Of a stretch of 64,000 nucleotides of DNA, positions 21,606 to 30,856 are shown piece after piece; within the stretch, counting starts at the first letter, position 1, and each line of letters begins with the position of its first letter. Below the pieces are notes generated by a model. The model was not told where the DNA came from. It was given only the letters and a program-made list of their open reading frames with translations, and searched no databases. The stretch is from Thuidium tamariscinum. Taxonomy: Eukaryota > Streptophyta > Bryopsida > Hypnales > Thuidiaceae. The stretch is from positions 26,791,052 to 26,855,051 of the forward strand of contig OX344755.2 of the NCBI GenBank assembly GCA_947034885.2, in the 5' to 3' direction. The translations under genes and the position numbers were made by a program.

Positions 21606-23069
21606 ATGGTTGTCCCAGGTGGCGGTCAAGGTCGGAACGATACGCGTAGGGCTACAAAAGATTGGGACCCTTGGCTTGTACCGTGCGTTCCAAATGATAA
21701 TTCATCCTATGCTCGGAAATGCGTGTTTTGCGGGTGGAGCAAAGTCTTTGTGTGGAAAAGGGCATTTAGTCACTTTGGATATGGTGGCTCGGCAACAGCA
21801 GACCGTTGTCCAAAAATCCCTAGAAGTGCACGTGAAAAGTTTATGACTTGCGGCGGAAACGTTCCAAAAGCCATGAGCTTTGAAGAATTGTTTGAAACAC
21901 CATTTGTGGGCAATGAGGCCATTGGTGCGGCACAATCCCTCATTCAAGAGGTAGAGGGTGGTGAGGTGGGTGGTTCTTCAAATCCAACGGGTCCAACCGG
22001 CCCGACAAACCCTACCCCAGATTTAGTGGATTCTACTCCAAGTACGGTTGACAGAACAGGAAGCCGCCCTGTGGTTTCTCGTCAAAGAAGTATGGATGAA
22101 GCATTACAAATAGGCTTGAGACAAAAGTTGGATGCGACGTGGGCTTCATTTTTTTATGAAGCCAATATTGCATTCAACGTCACGCGACACCCTGCATTTA
22201 TAAATGCAGTGAAGGAAACTGCAGCAGCTAGAATTTTATATCGTCCACCAGCATTCAACGCGTTGCGTACCAGGATGATTGATGTGAAGAAAGAAGTTGT
22301 CCAAAAAATGGTCAATGACCGGACAAAGAACTCTATTGCGCAATATGGAGCAACTATTTGTTCAGATGGGTGGTCAGATACCAATAGGCGACCGTTGATG
22401 AACGTGATGCTCGTTTGTCCAGCAGGGGATGTGTTTTTGGGATCAGAGGACAGTACGGGAGCGAAGAAGGACATTGCCTAGACGACAGCTTTAATGTCGA
22501 AGTACATAGACAAGGCCGGTCCTTCAAATATTGTGCAATTGTGTACAGACAATGCTTCAGTAATGATTGGAACTATGTCATGTTTGTTACTGAAATATCC
22601 CCACATGTACAAACAAGGGTGTGCGGCTCACATCTTGGATTTGCTTTTGGAAGATTGGGGAAAGTCTCAAATGATGAAGGATTTGGTAAGCGAGTGTAGG
22701 ACAATGGTGAAGCATATCAGGAAATACCATTTCACTATGGCTTTGTTTCGGAAACATTCTCCAAACAAAATGCTTAGGCTGCCTACTTTGACACGGTTTG
22801 CCACCAATTTCCTTATGGTAGACCGCCTGCTCGTTTGCAAACAAGCTTTGCAAACCGTGGTTGCAGGTGACACTTACATGACCTTCGAGTTCAGTTTGCA
22901 GAATCGGACTAATGGAGGTACCATTAGGCGCAAAACAATGGATGTTCCGCTAAACATTCATTCTGAAAGGTTTTGGTCAAAATGCAAGAATTTTATGTTT
23001 ATCATAGAGCCAGTACTCGTTGCTCTACGACACTTTGATGGCAAAAAACCAGCAATGCCAAAAGCTTGA
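21606..23069 (+). pseudogene. hAT-family (BED/DUF659-type) transposase, truncated and broken
   Basis: One frame of 487 codons from ATG 21606 with an in-frame TAG at 22479-22481 (codon 292). The N-terminal CVFCGW...H motif resembles a BED finger. The DUF659-like region begins near LDATWASFFYEANIAF and includes CSDGWSDTNRRPL and CTDNAS, where hAT catalytic aspartates fall. It lines up with the copy at 55739 through much of its length, the TAG falling opposite a Tyr. The frame ends at 23069 before the C-terminal dimerisation region and a GC island follows within 90 bp, so the 3' part is lost. Its probable promoter island is at 7790-8229, cut off by the retrotransposon. Confidence 0.8.
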
Positions 23070-23149
23070 TTGATAATGTTCGAGTTGAAGAAACACGTCA
23101 GGGCTGTGCGGACGTCCTGTGACATTTGAATTTCCGAATTTAGTACGCC

Positions 23150-23395
23150 CGGTAAAATACAGAGGCGGACGGCCGCCCCGGCAGCCGGCGTCGGAGGTCC
23201 CGTCCGACCGCCCGTCCGCCCCGACCGCGGCGTCGGAGGTCCCTTCCAACCTCCCGTCCGCCCCGACCGCGGCGTCGGAGGTCCCGTCCGACCACGCATC
23301 CGCCCCGACCGCCGGTGTTGGAGGTCCCGTCCGCTGCGCCCGTCTCAACGTCCGCCCCGATCCCGACCGCGTCCGCCACGCGTCCGTGATTCTAA
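23150..23395. repeat. GC-rich GTCCGCCC island (orphan)
   Basis: CpG-rich block of about 42-bp imperfect units (GTCCGCCCCGACCGCGGCG followed by TCGGAGGTCCC), three to four copies, between AT-rich flanks. No gene starts downstream within 2 kb; the decayed hAT frame ends 80 bp before it. It may mark the 5' end of a lost element. Confidence 0.75.
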
Positions 23396-24600
23396 CTTTC
23401 AATATAGCCATTTTGGTATTTAACTTAAAATAAGAAAATGAAGCTTGAAAACTTTTCTTTTTATTTGAACTTAAAATTTTGAAAAATTCCAAGAATTGAA
23501 AAATTTATTGCAATTGCAAGTTCTATGTGTTGAAATCCGTCAAACACAATACATTGTCTTTTTCATTCATATTTATTCGTTTTAAGATCAATCCTTAATT
23601 TCAATTGCAATATTCAGTTTTCCATTTAACATTCATTAATGGTGAAAATTTCAAACTATTCCAATATATAGTATAATTGATATAATTTTCTTAACTTTTT
23701 ACTTTAAAATTATTACAATAATATGTAGTTTTCATCAAGCAATTTGTAGAAAAATAGAATATGTAGAAAGTAGAATTTTACAATAGAATTTCTCTTGATA
23801 ATGTATAAAATCAAAAATTTAATTTTCTTTAATAGCCAAATTTGACTTTGAGGTCTTTATTATTGTAGTTTTTGGTTCAAAATTTTTTAAAGGCAAATTG
23901 AAAATTATATATAGTGATCTCCATTTATACTTGTACCTTTGGAAGAAATTGAAAGTATTTCGGATTTTTTCTGCTAGTTTTCCTATATTTATTTTTAATT
24001 TTTGTAAAAAAATGATAACGATTAGAATTTTTCTCAAAATCAATTGCTCCCATTTTTGGTTCAATTGATAATCAACTATTGTTTCAATCAAATTTTTGTT
24101 TCAATTGATTTGGTTATTTTTGTTTCAATTAAAAATCGGCACAAAATCAATTGAAACCAAAATTAAATTTTATATCGATAAAATTCATAGTTTCTATTCC
24201 ATTTGGTCAAATATCATCCTTAAGCTAAAATAAGCATATCTTATTTTGTTCAAACATCAATCTTATATTTTTATTACTTGAAACTATGAATTTTATATCA
24301 CTATGAGGAAATTCAAATGATTTTGAGCGAAATTTTAGTCATCTTTTTAGTTGCAAATATTAATTGGTGGGGAAATTCACAATAAATTTTTGGAACAATG
24401 TACCTTATTACTTGAACAAGTTAACAAAAAGATCAACAAGTTGGTTTTCTTAAAAAAAATTTAATCATGAAGATTTTGATTTTTGACATTCCTTTCGGGA
24501 CAAGGTTTTAGTATTTTGAAGTGCATTTCGGGCACCAGTCCTTTTGGGGTTAATGGCATTTTCGAATTTTGAATCATGATCTGTCCATGTCATGATTTTA
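23396..24600. other. AT-rich intergenic DNA, nothing recognised
   Basis: Very AT-rich, with stops in all frames. TTTTGGGGTTAATGG at 24541-24555 may be an end of a neighbouring copy of the R1 repeat. Confidence 0.45.
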
Positions 24601-25534
24601 TTTAACCCCTAAATGCCCAAAGTCCCCTCGGGGGACACTTGGGATTTCGGGCAGGCTCGTTTGACCTGAAATTTTGACATAATTTTTTGAAACTTTTTTT
24701 GAAGATAGAAAATCACATCAGCTTTCTAAAAATATAATTTTTTTTTCAATTGGTGCTCGGGAGCAGAAGTTTTGCCATCTTAAGTCAAAAAAGCAGTTCG
24801 GCGGGCAGAAAAAAAAAACACAAAAAAATGATTTTTTTTTTTTTTCAATTTTTTTTTCTGAAAGATTATGTTTTTGTCTACATTTGAAGCTTTGATTCAT
24901 CCTATTTGGACTAATAATGAAAAAGTTATGGACAATCTTGTTTTTTGGGCAATTTAAGCATCTTCTTCAAAAAACAACTTATAGAATTCATTTTTGAATG
25001 CAATTTTCAATTTTTTTCAATTTTTTTTTTTTGAAAAGGTTAAGTTTGTTTTCAAGAAAAATCCCACCGTTGGGATTATGATTTTTTAATTCCATGTAAA
25101 GGCTATTAACAATTTAGTATTTTGTTCAACTTTGGACCTACTTCTACTTAACAATTTTTTTATATGTGAAAATGAAGTTTTGACATTCTGAAATTTTTTC
25201 CCACAACTCTCAACTCAAATGTTCAAGATAAAAAATTTTAACCTTATGGTGTGTAGTGCAAAGAAAATCCACAAATGGCCATCAAAGTCACCTGAAATTG
25301 CAGGCCGCAGTTGAAAAAAACTTTCTTTTTCAACTTCAAATGCTAATATCTTCCAATCCGTACGGTCAAACTTCATGAAATTTTTACCACATGATTTGAG
25401 ACAAGTGAATTACAAGATCCTACGGTTAGATTGTAAGGAAAAAGTTTTTTTAGGTTTCTTGAGTGGTTGCAGCAGAAATGGCAGTTTTCAGTGGTTTCAG
25501 AGCCAGAAAATGCCTTGGGAACTTAGGGGTTAAA
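24601..25534 (+). mobile_element. R1 repeat, copy 1 (non-autonomous, ~935 bp)
   Basis: Starts with TTTAACCCCTAA (24601-24612) and ends with its exact complement TTAGGGGTTAAA (25523-25534). There is no coding potential. Interior landmarks shared with the other copies are TTTTTACCACATG, ACAAGATCCTACGGTTAGAT (~25412-25431) and GCAGCAGAAATGGCAGTTTTCA. I could not find a clear target duplication, so the class is uncertain; a non-autonomous DNA element is the simplest reading. Confidence 0.6.
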
Positions 25535-26027
25535 ATTGCCATAAATTTCTCAGAGCTCCGCAAAAAGAATTTTTTCATTTGAATTTCATTTGTGAAACGT
25601 TTGTACACCTCTGAAAAATATAAAACTCTCTTGAAGTTCACCCTAACATACTCAGATTGCAAGTGAGGACGCTAATAGGTGCTTCTACCTTACTTACTAC
25701 TTAGACCTTATACATCATGCAAATTGTTACACAACCTTATCAAGTATCTATGTGCACAACAACATCTACCAACAATAAATACTATTGATCTCATTCCCCC
25801 CCCCATGAATACGTTTGCCTATCAAGTATCAAAGATCATAAACATTAATAGCTGAAATTTTCAAATGCTTTCAGTAATTCAAAAAATATAATAGATTTCA
25901 TTTGGGTTGCCATACATTGGTGCTCCGTATATATACTACGTATTATATATGCCGCACGTATACATTCTCTCTATAACATAGACTACATATCATTCTATAC
26001 TTACGTATGCTACTATACTATGCCGAT
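25535..26027. other. AT-rich intergenic, 3' of kinase-like gene
   Basis: No gene seen. It contains a C-run at 25797-25804 and alternating TATA/ACGTA sequence around 25925-26025 just past the kinase-like stop, which could include its 3' UTR. Confidence 0.4.
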
Positions 26028-27584
26028 CTATTCATACGAACGTCGAAAGTGTTCATTGGGAATAGGCCAGTTGAAAGTACTGGTCCAACGATTGATGATG
26101 CGTGCCAAACCGCCTGCATTCTTCGGGCCGTCTTTGCAAGGGCGCTCCAAGTACGCACGAAATGAAATTGCCAAGGCTTGGTGATCAAATTTGCTCATGC
26201 TTGGCGTTTCCATGTTCAACTTGTGGTACTCCTCAGACATGCAATCCCTGTTAATTGCCATGGCTATTTTGCACACTGCGTACTCCTCAGACATGCAATC
26301 CCTGTTAATTGCCATGGCTATTTTGCACACTGCGTACTCCTCCGTTGCAATGGATAAACTTGGAATTACTTGCACATTTTTGTCTTTTTCGTGCAAATAT
26401 GCAATCTTCGGGGTCACCCACCAACGGTTTTGCAAAGCAGCATCCATCTCTTCTTTGGATGTGAACACGTACAATGACTTCGGTGGTTCTGTAACGTACG
26501 AAGTCATGCCCCAATCGCACACTCCAATGTACACGCGCGACTCGTCCGCGGGGAAGTGCAACATAATGTTGTCCAGTGAGATATCATTGTGCAAATATCC
26601 TGCATCGTGCACCGCATGCATGATATGCAACAACGCCCATGCTAGCTCCGTACATTTCTTCCGAAATCGTGCAAGATGATCCGCGGCAATGACATCCGCA
26701 TCCGTTGGCGAGCTATATTGCAAGTGCATACGTATGTTGTCTGGATAAGTTCTATCCAAATGCATCATCTTCAGCAAGGTCCCGCCATTCCACCAATATG
26801 CATATCCTTCATTCCTCCTTGCATGAACTGCATGAAACCGTATCACTCCGGGATGGCCAATCCGCACCGCCATGGACTCGTTTTGGTGTTCTGCCTTCGC
26901 AAGATGAGGTAGCGTCTGCTGTACATTAGATAGCTTTGCTGCAAACTCCCAATACTCAGGTATTTCACAGCATCCCCGAATTTGCACCCTCTGAATTGTT
27001 GCGTACCCGCCTTTGGTCACGACATCATCACAATTAATCACAGTCGCCGTGTCTGGAAGTGCTATTAGATGCTTCCTGCCTTCCGTCAATTCAACCATTC
27101 CATCATTGGTTTTCCACCAACCCATAGATCCTCGTCTGTTCCTAGCAGACGCAAATGGAGCACATCGGCCGACAAACAATTCAGCCCTTAGAATGACTTG
27201 CTGAAATGCAGCATCATGTTCACGGTGATGCTTCCCATACTTCGTTAAGATGTCCTTCGCATTCCACAATGCGTCATGCACCTTATTTTTCAAAAACGGC
27301 TCAAAGCCAGTCTTATCCATCTCACTGTGCCATTGTGGAACAGAAACCGCATCCATAAGCCGCCGCCACATGTCGTCCTTGAATTTTTTAGGACAGTCCT
27401 CATTGTAGCGAACATACTTCATCTGCAAGGACATCGTGCTCTCCGATTCGTAGAAGTCCACGATCACTTTAATCAGCATATTATTCAATGCTTCAGAGGA
27501 CTTGTTTGCTTTTACCTCCTCTTTAGATGGACCTGCCACCTCCTCCAGTTTCCTTTTACCCGCCTTCTTTGTTCGTCCCATCAT
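26028..27584 (-). CDS. Protein kinase-like protein, ~518 aa
   Basis: An intact frame. I start it at the ATG at 27584, or the next ATG at 27581; both precede a basic GRTKKAGKRKLEE tract that looks like a nuclear signal. The C-terminal two thirds (~190-515) show protein kinase features: a degenerate Gly loop (KGGYATIQRVQIRG), a Lys in EFAAKLSN, a catalytic loop HNDISLDN (H-x-D-x4-N) near 332-339 and DWG in place of DFG near 357-359. An 18-residue block (EEYAVCKIAMAINRDCMS) is present twice in a row. A GC island lies about 150 bp upstream with GGTATAAGAGGGG inside it. Single-exon structure and the shared island suggest a transposon-carried or expanded family rather than a conserved host kinase. 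Substrate unknown. Confidence 0.65.
   Translation of the reverse strand: MMGRTKKAGKRKLEEVAGPSKEEVKANKSSEALNNMLIKVIVDFYESESTMSLQMKYVRYNEDCPKKFKDDMWRRLMDAVSVPQWHSEMDKTGFEPFLKNKVHDALWNAKDILTKYGKHHREHDAAFQQVILRAELFVGRCAPFASARNRRGSMGWWKTNDGMVELTEGRKHLIALPDTATVINCDDVVTKGGYATIQRVQIRGCCEIPEYWEFAAKLSNVQQTLPHLAKAEHQNESMAVRIGHPGVIRFHAVHARRNEGYAYWWNGGTLLKMMHLDRTYPDNIRMHLQYSSPTDADVIAADHLARFRKKCTELAWALLHIMHAVHDAGYLHNDISLDNIMLHFPADESRVYIGVCDWGMTSYVTEPPKSLYVFTSKEEMDAALQNRWWVTPKIAYLHEKDKNVQVIPSLSIATEEYAVCKIAMAINRDCMSEEYAVCKIAMAINRDCMSEEYHKLNMETPSMSKFDHQALAISFRAYLERPCKDGPKNAGGLARIINRWTSTFNWPIPNEHFRRSYE
26227..26334 (-). repeat. 54-bp perfect in-frame tandem duplication
   Basis: Two identical 54-bp copies (26227-26280 and 26281-26334) inside the kinase-like gene, encoding the same 18 residues twice; the first bases of a third unit follow. 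Identity implies a recent event, and the frame is kept. Confidence 0.95.
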
Positions 27585-27734
27585 GATAAAAATCACGTCA
27601 AAACTTCGAAAAAAAGCAACAAGGGGTCCCCAATAATGTCACCCTTGCTTTCCCTAGGAGGGGAACCAATGGAGACTTAAGAACTTAAGCCACCAAGCTT
27701 TCCACTCCACGCTTGCAAAATGCAAGGGAGAAAA

Positions 27735-27975
27735 CAAGAGTGAGGGCGGACGGCCCCGACCGCCCCTCTTATACCCTAGCGGACGCGCGGACGACCCGAG
27801 GAGGCGCTGTCCGCCGTCCGATCGATCGGACGGCGCGCACGCGTCCGCGCGATCGGGCGGACGGATATGCGTCCGCCTCGTCAGACGGCATCAGTCCGTC
27901 CGCCCGTCCGCGGCCGTCCGATGAATCTGACGGACGACCATGATCGGGTGGGTGCCGTCCGCCTAATCCAACGGT
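27735..27975. repeat. GC-rich CGGACGG island, 5' of kinase-like gene
   Basis: CpG-rich block of CGGACGG, GTCCGCC and GCGCGGACG words, ending about 150 bp upstream of the kinase-like ATG (minus strand). On the minus strand GGTATAAGAGGGG near 27765-27778 could serve as a TATA box. Confidence 0.75.
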
Positions 27976-27989
27976 CTACTTTGTAGAAG

Positions 27990-30170
27990 GCCTTCATTTG
28001 AAATTTCACGTGAAGAGGGGCCAAACAAATATGGAGAGGTTGAAATTTCTTAGAACATTTCTGTTCTTTGACAAATTTCCATTTGGAAATTGAAATTGCC
28101 TATTTTTTGTGAGATTCCAAAAAATAGGATACATTGCGATATTTGGAGTTTTTTGCTGAGTGCCCTATTCATTTCAAATTTCACGTGAAAAGGGGCCAAA
28201 AAAAATATGGAGAGGTTGGAATGTCATAGAACATTTGTGTTCTATGACTAATTTCCATTCCACATTTGAAATTCTCTAGTTTTGATTTTATTTAAAAAAA
28301 TACACCACGTAGCCATTTCTGGGTCTACTTTGTAAATGGCCTATTCATTTCAAATTTCACGTGAAAAGGGGCCAAAAAAAATATGGAGAGGTTGGAATGT
28401 CATAGAACATTTGTGTTCTATGAGTAATTTCCATTTGGAAACTTAAATTGCCTATTTTGGTGAGATTCCAAAAAATAGGCTACATTGCAATATTTGGAGT
28501 TTTTTGCTAAGTGCCCTATTCATTTCAAATTTCACGTGAAAAGGGGCCAAAAAAAATATGGAGAGGTTGGAATGTCATAGAACATTTGTGTTCTATGACT
28601 AATTTCCATTCCACATTTGAAATTCTCTAGTTTTGATTATATTTAAAAAAATACGCCACGTAGCCATTTCTGGGTCTACTTTGTAAATGGCCTATTCATT
28701 TCAAATTTCACGTGAAAAGGGGCCAAAAAAAATATGGAGAGGTTGGAATGTCATAGAACATTTGTGTTTTATGACTAATTTCCATTCCACATTTGAAATT
28801 CTCTAGTTTTGATTTTATTTAAAAAAATACACCACGTAGCCATTTCTGGGTCTACTTTGTAAATGGCCTATTCATTTCAAATTTCACGTGAAAAGGGGCC
28901 AAAAAAAATATGGAGAGGTTGGAATGTCATAGAACATTTGTGTTTTATGACTAATTTCCATTCCACATTTGAAATTCTCTAGTTTTGATTTTATTTAAAA
29001 ATACACCACGTAGCCATTTCTGGGTCTACTTTGTAAATGGCCTATTCATTTCAAATTTCACGTGAAAAGGGGCCAAAAAAAATATGGAGAGGTTGGAATG
29101 TCATAGAACATTTGTGTTTTATGACTAATTTCCATTCCACATTTGAAATTCTCTAGTTTTGATTTTATTTAAAAAAATACACCACGTAGCCATTTCTGGG
29201 TCTACTTTGTAAATGGCCTATTCATTTCAAATTTCACGTGAAAAGGGGCCAAAAAAAATATGGAGAGGTTGGAATGTCATAGAACATTTGTGTTCTATGA
29301 GTAATTTCCATTTGGAAACTTAAATTGCCTATTTTGGTGAGATTCCAAAAAATAGGCTACATTGCAATATTTGGAGTTTTTTGCTAAGTGCCCTATTCAT
29401 TTCAAATTTCACGTGAAAAGGGGCCAAAAAAAATATGGAGAGGTTGGAATGTCATAGAACATTTGTGTTCTATGACTAATTTCCATTCCACATTTGAAAT
29501 TCTCTAGTTTTGATTATATTTAAAAAAATACGCCACGTAGCCATTTCTAGGTCTACTTTGTAAATGGCCTATTCATTTCAAATTTCACGTGAAAAGGGGC
29601 CAAAAAAAATATGGAGAGGTTGGAATGTCATAGGACATTTGTGTTCTATGAGTAATTTCCATTCCACATTTGAAATTCTCTAGTTTTGATTTTATTTAAA
29701 AAAATACGCCACGTAGCCAGTTCTGGGTCTACTTTGTAAATGGCCTATTCATTTCAAATTTCACGTGAAAAGGGGCCAAAAAAAATATGGAGAGGTTGGA
29801 ATGTCATAGGACATTTGTGTTCTATGACTAATTTCCATTCCACATTTGAAATTCTCTAGTTTTGATTATATTTAAAAAAATACACCACGTAGCCATTTCT
29901 GGGTCTACTTTGTAAATGGCCTATTCATTTCAAATTTCACGTGAAAAGGGGCCAAAAAAAATATGGAGAGGTTGGAATGTCATAGGACATTTGTGTTCTA
30001 TGAGTAATTTCCATTCCACATTTGAAATTCTCTAGTTTTGATTTATTTATAAAAATACGCCACGTAGCCATTTCTGGGTCTACTTTGTAAATGGCCTATT
30101 CATTTCAAATTTCACGTGAAAAGGGGCCAAAAAAAATATGGAGAGGTTGGAATGTCATAGAACCATTGGA
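27990..30170. repeat. 176-bp satellite-like array, ~12.5 units, two unit types
   Basis: The landmark ATTTCAAATTTCACGTG recurs at 28171, 28347, 28522, 28698, 28874, 29048, 29224, 29399, 29575, 29751, 29927 and 30102 (spacings 174-176), after a diverged copy near 27994. Type A units contain CCACGTAGCCATTTCTGGG; type B units contain GAGATTCCAAAAAATAGG. The order is B-A-B-A-A-A-A-B-A-A-A-A-partial, so B recurs every five units (877-878 bp). Each unit holds the 12-bp palindrome TTTCACGTGAAA (11/12 in the first), and most hold the short inverted repeat AGAACATTTGTGTTCT, which some units carry with one base change. No coding potential. Confidence 0.92.
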
Positions 30171-30316
30171 GAAATTGGAATGCCATTGAATTTTGACTAC
30201 GGATGAGAAATTAGGGCCTCTCTTATTTTATTCTTATAAAAATTCTAAATGTACATGCTAGAGATCACATAGGGAAAAAAAACACGTGAAAGTTTCATTC
30301 CACCTCTTTGGACTAC
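30171..30316. other. Flank with paralogous empty site
   Basis: TTTTGACTACGGATGAGAAATTAGGGCCTCTC at 30191-30222 matches the sequence obtained by joining the two flanks of the 30328-44766 element. It therefore shows what the target looked like without the insertion. No gene. Confidence 0.7.
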
Positions 30317-30327
30317 GGATGAGGAAT
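30317..30327. repeat. 11-bp target duplication, left copy
   Basis: GGATGAGGAAT, repeated exactly at 44767-44777. A length of 8-11 bp is usual for Mutator-like insertions. Confidence 0.8.
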
Positions 30328-30529
30328 CAACGATGCTAGCGTTCGAGCGGGGAGCGGGGAGCCTATGAGCTGCGAGCGGGAAAGTTGTGAGCGGTGAGCA
30401 TAAAGTACCTTTTTTTTAGAAATTTGAGCTAGAATTTTTTTTCAATCATTTTTTTCTTCAAAAATCAACAAAAATTTATTATTTATAGTAAATTTTGCTA
30501 CCTATGACCGTGTCTCCTATAACCGTGGA
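30328..30529 (+). repeat. Left terminal inverted repeat (imperfect)
   Basis: A GAGC-rich segment 30335-30400, then an AT spacer, then CTATGACCGTG and ATAACCGTGG. Its counterpart on the opposite strand is 44656-44766, which has a shorter spacer. Similarity is patchy (about 80% over the best blocks by eye). Confidence 0.6.
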
Positions 30530-30856
30530 TTTTCATGAAGTCTCATATTTTTTGACCATTAATAATATCGTCCATACAAAAAAAATGGGGATTTAGGGTT
30601 TAGGGGTCAATAAAAAACAGGCAAAACACTTCAAATACAAAAGGCTCATGTGCCTTGTTCTAGGGCTTAGGACTTTTTTGAGTGGATAAAATAGAAATGG
30701 GTTTAGGGTTGAAAACTAGATAGAAAAAAAAGTTAGAATAATATATTTGAATTGTAAGGAAAGTCAATGTTCGTAATTGAACTCCATCACTTCATAATTT
30801 CATTTGTAGTACATGTAAAGAAAACAACATGAATGTACTACACTCTAAGAAACTAA

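Noticed and set aside
23150-23395. GC islands as rRNA or tRNA genes
   Set aside because: They consist of short repeating words with no rRNA or tRNA consensus or cloverleaf.
27990-30170. Possible CRISPR array
   Set aside because: Units are 176 bp and near-identical throughout, with no short repeat/unique spacer alternation, and the context is eukaryotic.
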